Shown here piece after piece: positions 16,909 to 26,489 of a stretch of 34,725 bases of DNA; within the stretch, counting starts at the first letter, position 1; every line of letters begins with the position of its first letter. Origin of the DNA: Rhodocyclaceae bacterium (GTDB taxonomy: Bacteria > Pseudomonadota > Gammaproteobacteria > Burkholderiales > Rhodocyclaceae); the NCBI GenBank assembly GCA_003158255.1, contig PMIH01000030.1:1-34725 (forward strand), written 5' to 3'. A program made the position numbers and the translations under genes. Below the pieces are notes generated by a model. It did no database searches. It saw only the letters and a program-made list of their open reading frames with translations, and was not told the DNA's origin.

Positions 16909-18021
16909 GTGTCGTTTCAATTGAACGCCCGCGCCGTGCGTGGCTTCGCCAAGGCGATGAAATTCGGTGCATGGCTGGCCAACATTCCCAACAAGGTGAC
17001 GCCGCCGCCGTTCCGGTTGATGCAGATCAGTTCCGGCTTCTGGTTGTCGCGCGCGCTATACGTGGCAACGCAACTGGATGTCGCCATGGTACTTGGCGGC
17101 GCGGAATTCCATGCCGACGCCATCGCCGAGCGCGTCGGTGCAAACGCGGACGCCACCGCGCGCCTGCTGCGCATGCTGGCTGCAAGCGGCATCTTCGAAG
17201 AAAGCGCGCCGCGCACTTTCCGCAACAACAAGCTGTCCGCCTGCCTGCGCGCCGACCATCCGCAAAGCGTGCGCGCGATGATCCTCATGCACAACTCGGC
17301 AACCATGAGCCGCCCGTGGTTCGAGCAACTGGAACGCGGCGTGCGCGAAGGCGCTCCGCCATTCCTGCTCGCGCACGGCGAAGAGCTATTCGACTACATG
17401 GATCACCATGCCAAATTCGATGCGCTGTTTTCGCAGGCGATGGACAGCGTCGAAGCGCTGGCCGGCGACAGCTTCGCCACCGATTTCGACTGGAGCTGCT
17501 TCGCGCGGATCATCGACGTGGGCGGCTCGCGCGGCACGAAGGCGCTGGCGATCCTGAAGCGTCACCCACACTTAGCCGCGCTGGTGGTCGACCGTCCGCA
17601 AGTGGTCGCGGAAGCGCAGCAGCACTGGGCAATGCATCCGACTCCGGAACTGCAGCGCCTGAGCTTCGTGGCCGGCGACGCGCGCGAATCGCTGCCGACC
17701 GCCCGCGACGCGCGGGACGTCTATCTGCTCTCCGCCGTGCTGCACGGTTTCGACGACGATAGCTGCGTCGCGATTCTGCGCAGCCTCGCCCGCGCCATCG
17801 GCACCCGCGGCGCGAAAGTCGCGCTGATGGAACTGGTGCTGCCCGAGCAAGGCGCCGACGCCGCCGGCACCTCGTTCGACATGCAGATGTTCATGGGCAC
17901 GCGCGGCCGCGAGCGCACGTTGTCGCAATGGCAAGCGTTGTTCGCAGAAAGTGGCCTGACGCTGGAAGAAGTGGTCGGTCTGCGCACCTTCGGCAACATC
18001 CTCGTCCTGCGCGCAGGCTAG
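16909..18021 (+). CDS. SAM-dependent methyltransferase (O-methyltransferase / hydroxyneurosporene methyltransferase-like)
   Basis: GTG start; wHTH dimerisation region (ATQLDVAMVLGGAEFHADAIAERVGANADATARLLRMLAASGIF) and SAM motif (IIDVGGSRGTKALAIL). Confidence 0.85.
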   Translation: MSFQLNARAVRGFAKAMKFGAWLANIPNKVTPPPFRLMQISSGFWLSRALYVATQLDVAMVLGGAEFHADAIAERVGANADATARLLRMLAASGIFEESAPRTFRNNKLSACLRADHPQSVRAMILMHNSATMSRPWFEQLERGVREGAPPFLLAHGEELFDYMDHHAKFDALFSQAMDSVEALAGDSFATDFDWSCFARIIDVGGSRGTKALAILKRHPHLAALVVDRPQVVAEAQQHWAMHPTPELQRLSFVAGDARESLPTARDARDVYLLSAVLHGFDDDSCVAILRSLARAIGTRGAKVALMELVLPEQGADAAGTSFDMQMFMGTRGRERTLSQWQALFAESGLTLEEVVGLRTFGNILVLRAG

Positions 18022-18038
18022 CCTCTCCCCGTAGCGCG

Positions 18039-18096
18039 GCGTACCACCACGACTGACAACGCGCTTGCGTTAGCAAACCACGTGACTTTGCGAAGC
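18039..18096 (+). repeat. Dispersed repeat, rearranged short form, copy 6
   Basis: GGCGTACCACCACGACTGAC then AACGC-GCTT-GCGTT hairpin then CCACGTGACTTTGCGAA, i.e. the TTTCGC end displaced. Confidence 0.65.
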
Positions 18097-18201
18097 CATT
18101 ATCGTTGGACGCCGAAGGCGGCACTTTTATCCGCTGGCATGGGCCGGCGACGGCACTTGGTAACATGGCGACCCCGAACACTTTGCTGAAAGTCGCTATC
18201 G

Positions 18202-19110
18202 ATGACCGCCTTTGACCGCCGCCGCTGGTTGCCTGTGGTCGCATTGACCGTGCTGTCCACGATGTGGGGCTACACGTGGGTGCTGGCCAAACAAGCACTC
18301 GCCTACGCGCCACCGTTCGCCTTCGCCGCCGAACGTTGTGTCGGTGGCGCCCTGGCGCTGTTCCTGGTCATGAAGCTGATGGGCCGCCCCTTGCGGCTCG
18401 TCGCGCCGACGCAGACGCTCATCGTGGGTCTGGTCCAGGTGGCGGGCTTCCTGGCATTCCAGACCTGGGCGCTGGTCGAGGGTGGACCCGGCAAGACGGC
18501 GGTGCTGATTTTCACGATGCCAATCTGGACGCTGCTGTTGGCCTGGCCGATACTCGGCGAGCGCATCCGCGGGCCGCAATGGCTGGCGGCGATCTGCACG
18601 CTGGCGGGATTGGCGCTCATCATCGAGCCCTGGGACATGCATGCCAGCGCGTTCAGCAACTTCCTCGGCGTGATGGCGGCATTATCCTGGGCGACCGGCA
18701 CCATCCTGATCAAGCGGCTGCGCGCTCGCCACGCGGTGGACCTTCTTTCCTTGACGGCGTGGCAAATGGTGCTGGGTGCCGTGCCGCTAGTGCTGCTGGC
18801 GACGCTGGTTCCCGAACGGCCAACGGAGTGGACGCTCTCGTTCGTGGAAATCCTCACCTTCATGTCGATAGTCAGCACTGCATTCGGCTGGTGGCTGTGG
18901 ATCTGGATTCTCGACCGCCTGCCGGCCTGGGAGGCGAGTCTGTCCGTGCTCGGCACGCCGGTGGTGGCGATCGTCTCCTCGCGCCTGGTGCTGGGGGAAC
19001 CCTTCAAGGCGACGGAAGTCTCCGGTATTGTGTTGATCGGCGCCGGCCTGATGCTGCTGTCGTTGCTGGGCTGGATTGCCAGCCGGCGACTGCTTTCGCG
19101 CGCAGACTGA
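18202..19110 (+). CDS. EamA/DMT-family transporter
   Basis: Ten hydrophobic segments; MWGYTWVLAKQALAYAPPFAFAAERCVGGALAL.. Confidence 0.88.
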   Translation: MTAFDRRRWLPVVALTVLSTMWGYTWVLAKQALAYAPPFAFAAERCVGGALALFLVMKLMGRPLRLVAPTQTLIVGLVQVAGFLAFQTWALVEGGPGKTAVLIFTMPIWTLLLAWPILGERIRGPQWLAAICTLAGLALIIEPWDMHASAFSNFLGVMAALSWATGTILIKRLRARHAVDLLSLTAWQMVLGAVPLVLLATLVPERPTEWTLSFVEILTFMSIVSTAFGWWLWIWILDRLPAWEASLSVLGTPVVAIVSSRLVLGEPFKATEVSGIVLIGAGLMLLSLLGWIASRRLLSRAD

Positions 19111-19166
19111 TATCGATTGCCGAACCTCGTCGATCGGAATGTCTTAACTGCTGAAGGAGATATGCG

Positions 19167-20201
19167 ATGAAATACCGCTTGCTCGGCAACACGGGTCTTT
19201 ATGTATCGGAGATGTGCCTCGGCACCATGACTTTCGGCAGCGACGGTTTCTGGAAAGTCATGGGCGGGCTGGGACAGCAAACCGTCAATGACATCGTCAA
19301 GCGCTCCGTCGACGCCGGCATCAACTTCATCGATACGGCCAACGTCTATTCCCTCGGCCAGTCGGAACAACTGGTCGGACAGGCAATCAAGGATCTCGGC
19401 CTGCGGCGCGACGAACTGGTCGTCGCCACCAAGGCCACGGGCGTTATGAACGAATCGCCCAATAGCTGCGGGCAATCGCGCTACCACCTGATGAACGAGC
19501 TCGACGCCAGCCTGAAGCGCCTGCAACTCGACCACATCGACCTCTACCAGCTTCACGGCTTCGACCCGCTGACGCCGCTGGAAGAATCGCTCGCCACGCT
19601 GAACGACATGGTGCGCTCGGGCAAGGTCCGCCACATCGGACTGTGCAACATGGCGGCATGGCAAATCATGAAGGCGCTGGCGATTTCCGATGCCCGCCAC
19701 TGGGCGCGCTTCGTCAGCGTGCAGGCTTACTACACCATCGCCGGGCGCGACCTGGAACGTGAGCTCGTTCCGCTCATCCAGGACCAGAAACTGGGCCTGA
19801 TGGTCTGGAGTCCGTTGGCGGGCGGCCTGCTCAGCGGCAAATTCTCGGCCGACGGCAAAGGGCCGGACGGCGCCCGACGCGCGAGTTTCGATTTCCCGGT
19901 GGTAGACAAGCCGCGCGCGTTCGCCTGCATCGACGCGATGCGCCCAATGGCGGCACGGCACGGCGTTTCAGTGGCGCAGATCGCCTTGGCCTGGCTGCTG
20001 GCGCAACCGGCGGTATCGACGATCATCATCGGCGCGAAGAACATCGAGCAACTGAACGACAACATCGCAGCGACGAAGCTTGTCCTCGATGCCGATGAAC
20101 TCGCCGTACTCGATGAGGTGAGCCGACTGCCCTCGGAGTACCCGGCCTGGATGCTGGCGCTACAGGGCACTTCCCGGGCGAAGCCGCCCATGCACGAGTA
20201 G
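19167..20201 (+). CDS. Aldo/keto reductase
   Basis: MKYRLLGNTGLYVSEMCLGTMTFG..GINFIDTANVYSLGQSEQLVGQAI..LDHIDLYQLHGFDPLTPLEE. Confidence 0.93.
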   Translation: MKYRLLGNTGLYVSEMCLGTMTFGSDGFWKVMGGLGQQTVNDIVKRSVDAGINFIDTANVYSLGQSEQLVGQAIKDLGLRRDELVVATKATGVMNESPNSCGQSRYHLMNELDASLKRLQLDHIDLYQLHGFDPLTPLEESLATLNDMVRSGKVRHIGLCNMAAWQIMKALAISDARHWARFVSVQAYYTIAGRDLERELVPLIQDQKLGLMVWSPLAGGLLSGKFSADGKGPDGARRASFDFPVVDKPRAFACIDAMRPMAARHGVSVAQIALAWLLAQPAVSTIIIGAKNIEQLNDNIAATKLVLDADELAVLDEVSRLPSEYPAWMLALQGTSRAKPPMHE

Positions 20202-20268
20202 CGCACTCGGGCGTCAGCGAGTTCTGCGGGCGTGATGGGCAGGCGGCTGGCGCTGATGGCTACGCCGC

Positions 20269-21417
20269 CTACTGGACGCGTACCGACCGCAGCAGTTCGA
20301 GCTTCGCCGTGTAGATTTCGCGCGACCGTCGAGTGGTGCTGGTGTCGCGCGCCATGGTGAGGTAGCGGCGCGCCTCTTTGACGTTGCCCAGGTTGGCCGA
20401 CGCTACGGCCAGCGCAAAGAGCACTTCGTGGTTGTACGGTTCCCGCTTCAGCTCGCGTTGCAGCAGGTCGCGCGCCGCCGCGTAGTCGCCGCCGCGCATG
20501 GCGTCGAGCGCCTGCGTCAGGTAGTGATACGGCGGTACCGGCTCGATGCGGACTCGCCGCGCGGCAAGCTGGTCGGCAGCAGCCGTGCGGCCTTCGCCAC
20601 GATAGACGAGTTCCAGGTTGGACATGATCTGCGGATTTTCCGGCTCCAGGGTTGCCGCCACCGCCAGGACGCGCTCGGCTTCCGCGAACCGATGGTCGCG
20701 CAAGTACACCACGCCGAGGGTGTTGTAGGCGGGCAGGAAACTACGATCGGCCTCGATGGCCGCGCGGGCCGACCAGTAGGCGTCGTCGAGGCGACGCGCC
20801 ACCAGATGCTCGGCCGCCCGGTTGTTGAGGAACATGGCGATGACGGTGTTCTCGTCGATCTCGCTGCGAACCAGACGGTACAGTTCTTCCGGCGGCAGGA
20901 AGTCCACCGTCAGGCGAAAGTCGCCTTCGCCCGAACGACGGTTGACCGCCCGGTTGGCGATAGAGAGATTCACGTGCTGATTGGCCAACAGCAGATCGCC
21001 GTCGCGGCTCCAGACGTCGGCCATCAGCACGTGGTAATAGCGCACGCCGAGATCGAGTTCCTGCGCCAGCGCCCCGGTCATGATCACCAGCGACAGGCAG
21101 TTGCCGGCGCGGTCATCAAATGCCTCGGCGGCGGTACGAGTCTTGGTGGCATCGTAGGCAAGCTTCAGTTCGGTCTCGCCACGCAATGCGCGGACAAGTT
21201 CCAGCGCCTTGTCGTGCCAGCCGAGCCGGTGCGCGATGTGATCTCTTAGGTAGCGCTTCATGTCCGCGCTGACGGCAAACACGTCGGCGGCGGCGGGCAC
21301 CGGCCGCGGCGCAAAGTAACGATCCTCGAACAGCGTCTGCGGTTCCGGCAGCGCGTGCCGCTGCGTGGCGCAGCCGGCGAAGAACAAGCAAAGCAAAACG
21401 ATCCACCAGCGATCCAT
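20269..21417 (-). CDS. Lipoprotein with transglutaminase-like core and TPR repeats
   Basis: MDRWWIVLLCLFFAGCATQ signal; DRAGNCLSLVIMTGALAQELDLGVRYYHVL; C-terminal TPR-like repeats (AYNTLGVVYLRDHRFAEAERVLAVAATLEPENPQIMSNLELVYRGEG). Confidence 0.82.
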   Translation of the reverse strand: MDRWWIVLLCLFFAGCATQRHALPEPQTLFEDRYFAPRPVPAAADVFAVSADMKRYLRDHIAHRLGWHDKALELVRALRGETELKLAYDATKTRTAAEAFDDRAGNCLSLVIMTGALAQELDLGVRYYHVLMADVWSRDGDLLLANQHVNLSIANRAVNRRSGEGDFRLTVDFLPPEELYRLVRSEIDENTVIAMFLNNRAAEHLVARRLDDAYWSARAAIEADRSFLPAYNTLGVVYLRDHRFAEAERVLAVAATLEPENPQIMSNLELVYRGEGRTAAADQLAARRVRIEPVPPYHYLTQALDAMRGGDYAAARDLLQRELKREPYNHEVLFALAVASANLGNVKEARRYLTMARDTSTTRRSREIYTAKLELLRSVRVQ

Positions 21418-21497
21418 GGCCGTTCGCCTCATCGAACCCGATGGACAATCCTAGGCCGTTCCGTGGCCTGTTTCAACGGGCAGACGCTTCGCCGGGC

Positions 21498-21521
21498 GGC
21501 GTACCGCGACGACTGACTTTC
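21498..21521 (+). repeat. Dispersed repeat, short form, copy 7
   Basis: GGCGTACCGCGACGACTGACTTTC. Confidence 0.8.
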
Positions 21522-21586
21522 AGCGCTGTGCCAAAGCCGGAACTATGATTGCCGGCGCCGACGAATCTCATCGTGCCGCCGCACCG

Positions 21587-22747
21587 TTACGTCGATGCGC
21601 GATAGGGCAGATGCCCGCCCATCTCCGCTTGGTAGTCGAGGATGGCGCCATCCTCGCGCTTAATGAAACGCGCCACCGCTTCGCGCATCGCCGGATCGGC
21701 GATCCAGAACGCCGACCAGGTCGGCATCGGTTCGAAGCCGCGCGCGACTTTGTGCTCACCTTGGGCGCCGGGCTCGAAGCGTTGCAGGCCATGCTTGATG
21801 GCGTATTCGATGCCGGCGTAGTAGCAGAGATCGAAGTGCAGGCCGGGGCAGTCGATGTCGGTGCCCCAATGCCGGCCGTACAGGGCCGAAGCGTCGCGGT
21901 AGCAGATCGCCGAGGCGACCGGCCGCTCGCCCTCGAAGGCGACGAATACGACCATTTGCTGCGCCAGCGCGGCGCCGACGCGGCGGAAGAAATCGAGCGA
22001 GAAAGAAGCCGGGCTGCCGAAGCGCTCGAAGGTGTCGCGGTAGTGACGATGGATCGCCTGCCACAGGGGCGGATCGATTTCGTCGCCGTGGCGTGCCTCG
22101 ACGCGCAGGCCGGCATCGCTCACGGCACGCCGTTCGCGTTTCAGCTTCTTGCGCTTCTCGGCGGTGAAGCCGGCGAGGAAATCGGCGAAGTCGACATAGC
22201 CGCGATTGCGCCAATGGAACTGAACGCCGCGCCGCAGCAGCAGGCCGGCAGATTCAAGATACGAGCGATCGGGCTCGCGCACGAACAGGCATTGCCACGA
22301 CGATGCGCCGCATTCGGCCGTCAGTTCTATTGCGGCTGCGATCAAAGCCGCGGAAATTTCAGGACTGCCGTCGCCGGCCACCAGCAGCCGTGGCCCCGGC
22401 GACGGTGTGAACGGAACGCCGCTGACGAGCTTCGGATAGTAGTCGAGACCAGCCTGGCGCCAGGCACCTTCCCACGACCAGTCGGCCGCGAAGTCGCCGT
22501 ACCAATGGTGCCGCTCGTAGAGGGGCAGCAAACCAACGGTGAGACCATTGCCATCGCGCAACGCCAGATGCATCGCGCGCCAGCCCAAGGCACCATGCAC
22601 TGTGCCGGTTTGCTCCGCCGCGCCGAGAAAGGCGCGACTGACGAAGGGATCGCCGTCGGTAGCAAGCCGCTGCCATTCGCTCTCGGCGAGGTCGAGGGCG
22701 CCGGTGAGAAGCACGGGCCTATACACGCGAAGGACCTTTCGGAACAC
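21587..22747 (-). CDS. FemAB/GNAT-like N-acetyltransferase (peptidogalycan-type, DUF482-like)
   Basis: DPFVSRAFLGAAEQTGTV..HLALRDGNGLTVGLLPLYERHHWYGDFAADWSW..KLVSGVPFTPSPGPRLL. Confidence 0.85.
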   Translation of the reverse strand: MFRKVLRVYRPVLLTGALDLAESEWQRLATDGDPFVSRAFLGAAEQTGTVHGALGWRAMHLALRDGNGLTVGLLPLYERHHWYGDFAADWSWEGAWRQAGLDYYPKLVSGVPFTPSPGPRLLVAGDGSPEISAALIAAAIELTAECGASSWQCLFVREPDRSYLESAGLLLRRGVQFHWRNRGYVDFADFLAGFTAEKRKKLKRERRAVSDAGLRVEARHGDEIDPPLWQAIHRHYRDTFERFGSPASFSLDFFRRVGAALAQQMVVFVAFEGERPVASAICYRDASALYGRHWGTDIDCPGLHFDLCYYAGIEYAIKHGLQRFEPGAQGEHKVARGFEPMPTWSAFWIADPAMREAVARFIKREDGAILDYQAEMGGHLPYRAST

Positions 22748-22829
22748 GCCAAGTCATTTGAGCATTGTGGACTCGGATGGGTTACATGGCGGATTGGCGG
22801 AATGCCGTTTACGCAACTCGCCGCTATTT

Positions 22830-22856
22830 GGCGTACCGCCACGACTGACTTTCGCA
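22830..22856 (+). repeat. Dispersed repeat, short form, copy 8
   Basis: GGCGTACCGCCACGACTGACTTTCGCA. Confidence 0.82.
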
Positions 22857-22905
22857 CGGGAGGCGAGAAAGCGGATAATCACCGCCTTGTTGAATGGAGA
22901 GTCGT

Positions 22906-23088
22906 ATGGCGAACCTGCCCAAGTCCCACAATAGCGAACCGAAACGCAAGATCAACAAGGACGTCCTGTTATGGGTGATCTTTGTTGTGTTTGTTGTTGT
23001 CTCCCTGGCGGGAATGGTGGCGATCGACGTTGTTGGCGAGGCCAGAATGGGCAATCACCAGCATCCCGCCGATGCCGCCGAAAAGTAG
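22906..23088 (+). CDS. Small single-pass membrane protein
   Basis: MANLPKSHNSEPKRKINKDVLLWVIFVVFVVVSLAGMVAIDVV..; SD GGAG 6 nt before ATG. Confidence 0.65.
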   Translation: MANLPKSHNSEPKRKINKDVLLWVIFVVFVVVSLAGMVAIDVVGEARMGNHQHPADAAEK

Positions 23089-23121
23089 ATTCCGACCCGA
23101 AGTACCGCTGGAAAACGCCGC

Positions 23122-24531
23122 CTAGGCTGCCGTCACCGGCATTCCCGCCGCCTTCGCGCGCGCCCACGGTGCCGGTTTGCGCACGGCTTCCCAGACGGGA
23201 TTGCCGATGGTCAGCGCAAGTTGCTTGGCAAGTTCCGGCATGCCCGCGTAACCGGCGTAGGCGAATTCGCGTTCCTGGTTGATGTCGAGGAACGGAATCC
23301 GTGACTTGAGCGCCATGTAGAGGTTGCGGCCGCCGGCGATGAGGATGTCGGCGCGCAGGTCCTTGTAGGCGCCGAGCAGCGCCTTCGGGCTGCCGTCTTC
23401 GATCATGTTCGCGTCCGGGCCCATAATCTCGCGGATGCGCGCCTTGTCTTCCTCGGTCGATTTCTTGGTGCCGGTCGCCACCACTTCCATGCCCAAGTCT
23501 TGCAGCGCGGAGACGACGGACCACGACTTCACGCCGCCCGTGTAGAGCAGCACGCGCTTGCCACGCAAACGCTGCCGCCAGGGTTCGAGCGCGGCATTGG
23601 CTTTCGCTTCCTCGCGCGCGATGAGCACCTCGGTGCGCGCGGTGAGGTCGGGGTCGTTCAATAGCGCAGCGAAGTCGCGCAGCGCCTGCGACATGTCGCG
23701 TACGCCGTAGAAGCTGCCTTCGAAGAATGGCACGCCGTAGCTTTCCTTCAGCTTGCGTGCGACGTTGAGCAGAGCCTTGGCGCAAACCACCATGGTCGCC
23801 TCGGCGCGGTGCATGGTCTGCACTTCGCGGAAGCGCGCGTCGCCGGAAAGCGTCGAAAGGATGCGCAGGCCGAGTTCGTCGAACAGCGGCGCAACGTGGA
23901 AGAATTCGCCGGCGATGTTGTATTCGCCGATCAGGTTGATGTCGTGCACCTTGATGCCCGGCCGCTGGGCGAATTCCGGCACTGGGTCCGGCTCGCGCGT
24001 GCCGATCACGTACTTGAACATCGCCTCGCCACCGAGACGGTTGCCAAGGTTCTTGGTGCCGTAGAAGCCGGCCGCATCGATGGGCACCACGGGCACGCCG
24101 AAGCGTTCCGCCGCCGCCTTGCACACGGCTTCCATGTCGTCGCCGACCAGCGCGGTGACGCAGGTGGCGTACACAAATACCGCCGCGGGGGCATGGTCAT
24201 CGATCGCTTGCTTGATAGCGTGGAAGAGGCGCTTTTCACCGCGGCCCATGATCACGTCCTGCTCGGTGAGGTCGGTGGTCATGCCGATCTTGAACAGCGT
24301 CGGCCCGGTGGTGCGCGTGCCGCGGTTGTCCCAGGAACTACCGGCACAGGCGATCGGTCCATGCACGATATGGGCGACGTCGGCGATCGGCAACAGCGCA
24401 ATCTGTGCGCCGTCGAAGGCGCAACCGCCGGCCGTGGCGCCGGGCTTGGGCTTGGCGCAGCCGGATTTCTCCTTCGCGTTGTGCGCGCAGGCGGGTTCGT
24501 TGAGCAGGGCTTGGATGTCGGTGGCTTTCAT
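23122..24531 (-). CDS. nifE: Nitrogenase FeMo-cofactor scaffold protein NifE
   Basis: [77 protein letters not shown]..; [21 protein letters not shown] upstream of ATG 24531. Confidence 0.95.
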   Translation of the reverse strand: MKATDIQALLNEPACAHNAKEKSGCAKPKPGATAGGCAFDGAQIALLPIADVAHIVHGPIACAGSSWDNRGTRTTGPTLFKIGMTTDLTEQDVIMGRGEKRLFHAIKQAIDDHAPAAVFVYATCVTALVGDDMEAVCKAAAERFGVPVVPIDAAGFYGTKNLGNRLGGEAMFKYVIGTREPDPVPEFAQRPGIKVHDINLIGEYNIAGEFFHVAPLFDELGLRILSTLSGDARFREVQTMHRAEATMVVCAKALLNVARKLKESYGVPFFEGSFYGVRDMSQALRDFAALLNDPDLTARTEVLIAREEAKANAALEPWRQRLRGKRVLLYTGGVKSWSVVSALQDLGMEVVATGTKKSTEEDKARIREIMGPDANMIEDGSPKALLGAYKDLRADILIAGGRNLYMALKSRIPFLDINQEREFAYAGYAGMPELAKQLALTIGNPVWEAVRKPAPWARAKAAGMPVTAA

Positions 24532-24557
24532 GGGCAGGTCCTCTTTGCCTATCGGTT

Positions 24558-24573
24558 TGCAATCGCCATGCCA
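24558..24573 (-). promoter_or_regulatory. Sigma54 (-24/-12) promoter of nifE
   Basis: Minus strand TGGCATGGCGATTGCA versus consensus TGGCACG-N4-TTGCW: one mismatch, correct spacing. Confidence 0.85.
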
Positions 24574-24606
24574 AGGCCAGGTACTTGAACTTGCAGCGAT
24601 ATTGCT

Positions 24607-24622
24607 TGTCGCAAACGCGACA
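24607..24622. promoter_or_regulatory. NifA upstream activator sequence (TGT-N10-ACA)
   Basis: TGT-CGCAAACGCG-ACA, inside the larger palindrome TTGTCGC-AAAC-GCGACAA (24606-24623); about 68 bp upstream of the predicted nifE TSS. Confidence 0.78.
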
Positions 24623-24636
24623 ATGGCCGCGACTGG

Positions 24637-24678
24637 TTGACACTCTGCTTTCCAGAGTTGATACTCTGCGCCACAGAG
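24637..24678 (+). promoter_or_regulatory. Tandem 21-bp operator-like repeats overlapping a sigma70 promoter
   Basis: TTGACACTCTGCTTTCCAGAG / TTGATACTCTGCGCCACAGAG; each contains a CTCTG-N5-CAGAG dyad; TTGACA-N17-GATACT reads into the serine hydrolase gene. Confidence 0.65.
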
Positions 24679-24700
24679 CCACCACCGGAACAGATCCACT

Positions 24701-26488
24701 ATGAAATCACGCCATCTGATTGCCGCCGCCAGCGTCGCGCTCCTGCTCGCCGCCTGTGGTGGCGCCCCGCCGCGCCCCGACAGCGTCGCGCGAAACGACT
24801 ACGACGGCATCAAAACCTACGTCAGCCAATTGATCCGCCACGAAATGAACGAGAGCCAAGTCACCGGCCTGAGCATCGCCCTGGTGGACGACCAACGTAT
24901 CGTCTGGGCCGAGGGCTTCGGCTACGCCGACAAGGAACGCAAACAGCCGGCCAGCGCGCAAACGATCTATCGCGTCGGCTCGATTTCGAAGCTGTTCACC
25001 GCCACCGCGGCCATGCAGTTGGCAGAGCAGAAGAAGCTGGACATCGACCGGCCGCTGCAAAATTACCTGCCGGAGTTTTCCATCCAGTCGCGCTTTCCGC
25101 CGACGGCAGCGATCACGCCGAGAAACCTGATGACCCATCACTCGGGTCTGCCGCGCGATTTCGCCAAGGGAATGTTCACTAAGAACCCGGTCCCCTTCAC
25201 CCAACTGGTGCAGGAACTGAAAAGCAGCGATGCGGCCTATCCGCCGAACCTGACTTTTTCCTATTCGAACGTCGGCGTGACGCTGCTCGGCCATGCGATC
25301 CAGAACGTCAGCGGCGTGCCGTTTGCCGACTACATCCAGCGTTCGGTGCTGCAACCGCTGGGAATGAAGGACGCCACCATGGAGCCCGGCCCGGCCCGCT
25401 CAGAACTCATGTCCAAGGCCTACCGCAGAGGCGAACTTGCCGAAGAACTGCCGCTGCGCGACGTTCCCGCTGGCGGGCTGAATACCAGCGTCGTCGACCT
25501 CAGCCACTTCCTGTCGATGGTCTTCGCCGACGGCCGCACCGGCACGACTCAAGTGCTTCGCCCGGAATCGGTTGCCGAGATGCTGAGGCCACAGAACACC
25601 GAAGTGCCACTCGACCTGAATTTCCACAACGGCCTGGGCTGGATGCTCAGCACACTCGGTAGCTCGACCATCGAGAACGCCGGACCGGTCGCGCACCACG
25701 CGGGCGCCATGCTCTACTTCCATTCCCAGATGTACGCGCTGCCCGAGCACAAACTTGGCGTGATCGTGCTCGCCAACTCGGGCACAGCACGCCGTGTGGT
25801 CGACCATGTCGCCACCGAGACCCTGGCGCTGGCGCTCGAAGCCAAGAGCGGCATCAAGCAGCCGAAACACGCGAAGGTTCCGGCGGCCGATCCAGCCTGG
25901 CCGACCGAACAACTCCAGCCCTACGTCGGCGAGTACACCACCATCGCCGGCTTCGCCCGAATTAGCCTCGACGGCAACCGCCTGCGCGCCGACGCCTTCG
26001 GCCGCAGTTTCGATCTCGTTCCGCGCAGCGATGGGCAGCTGGGCGTCGAGTATTCGCTCCTCGGGCTGTTTCACATCGATCTCGGCACCCTGGGCGCCAT
26101 CGGCTTTTCGCGGCGCTCCGTCGCCGGCCATGAAGTGCTCGTCGCCAGAGCCGGTAGCCAGGAAATGCTGGTCGGCGAACGCGTCCGACCGCCGGCCGAT
26201 CTGGGACGCTGGCGGCAACGCCTCGGCACATCGGTCATCACCAACGCCGGCGACGATCACACCTTCGTCGATGGCATCGCGTTGATCGAGGACCACGGCT
26301 TTCTGCTGGCCGAGTTGAAAATGACCGACGGCCCCACCAGCCGCATTCCGTTGCAGATCATCTCCGACAACGAAGCGGTGATGCTCGGCCCGCTGGCCGA
26401 TGGCGGCGGCACGCTGCGTTGCGCGCAAACCAGCGACGGCGAACGGTGCGTCATCGCAGGCTATACGCTCAAGCGAGTTGCCGACTGA
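24701..26488 (+). CDS. Beta-lactamase-like serine hydrolase lipoprotein
   Basis: [21 protein letters not shown] lipobox; SxxK (VGSISKLFT), YxN (FSYSNVG), HxG-like (HHAGA). Confidence 0.9.
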   Translation: MKSRHLIAAASVALLLAACGGAPPRPDSVARNDYDGIKTYVSQLIRHEMNESQVTGLSIALVDDQRIVWAEGFGYADKERKQPASAQTIYRVGSISKLFTATAAMQLAEQKKLDIDRPLQNYLPEFSIQSRFPPTAAITPRNLMTHHSGLPRDFAKGMFTKNPVPFTQLVQELKSSDAAYPPNLTFSYSNVGVTLLGHAIQNVSGVPFADYIQRSVLQPLGMKDATMEPGPARSELMSKAYRRGELAEELPLRDVPAGGLNTSVVDLSHFLSMVFADGRTGTTQVLRPESVAEMLRPQNTEVPLDLNFHNGLGWMLSTLGSSTIENAGPVAHHAGAMLYFHSQMYALPEHKLGVIVLANSGTARRVVDHVATETLALALEAKSGIKQPKHAKVPAADPAWPTEQLQPYVGEYTTIAGFARISLDGNRLRADAFGRSFDLVPRSDGQLGVEYSLLGLFHIDLGTLGAIGFSRRSVAGHEVLVARAGSQEMLVGERVRPPADLGRWRQRLGTSVITNAGDDHTFVDGIALIEDHGFLLAELKMTDGPTSRIPLQIISDNEAVMLGPLADGGGTLRCAQTSDGERCVIAGYTLKRVAD

Positions 26489-26489
26489 G

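Noticed and set aside
18303-19961. 552-aa minus-strand ORF
   Set aside because: Spans and opposes two confident genes (EamA transporter and aldo/keto reductase).
21545-22978. 477-aa plus-strand ORF
   Set aside because: Antisense shadow of the FemAB/GNAT gene that runs through a repeat copy.
22952-24124. 390-aa minus-strand ORF
   Set aside because: Out-of-frame shadow within nifE.
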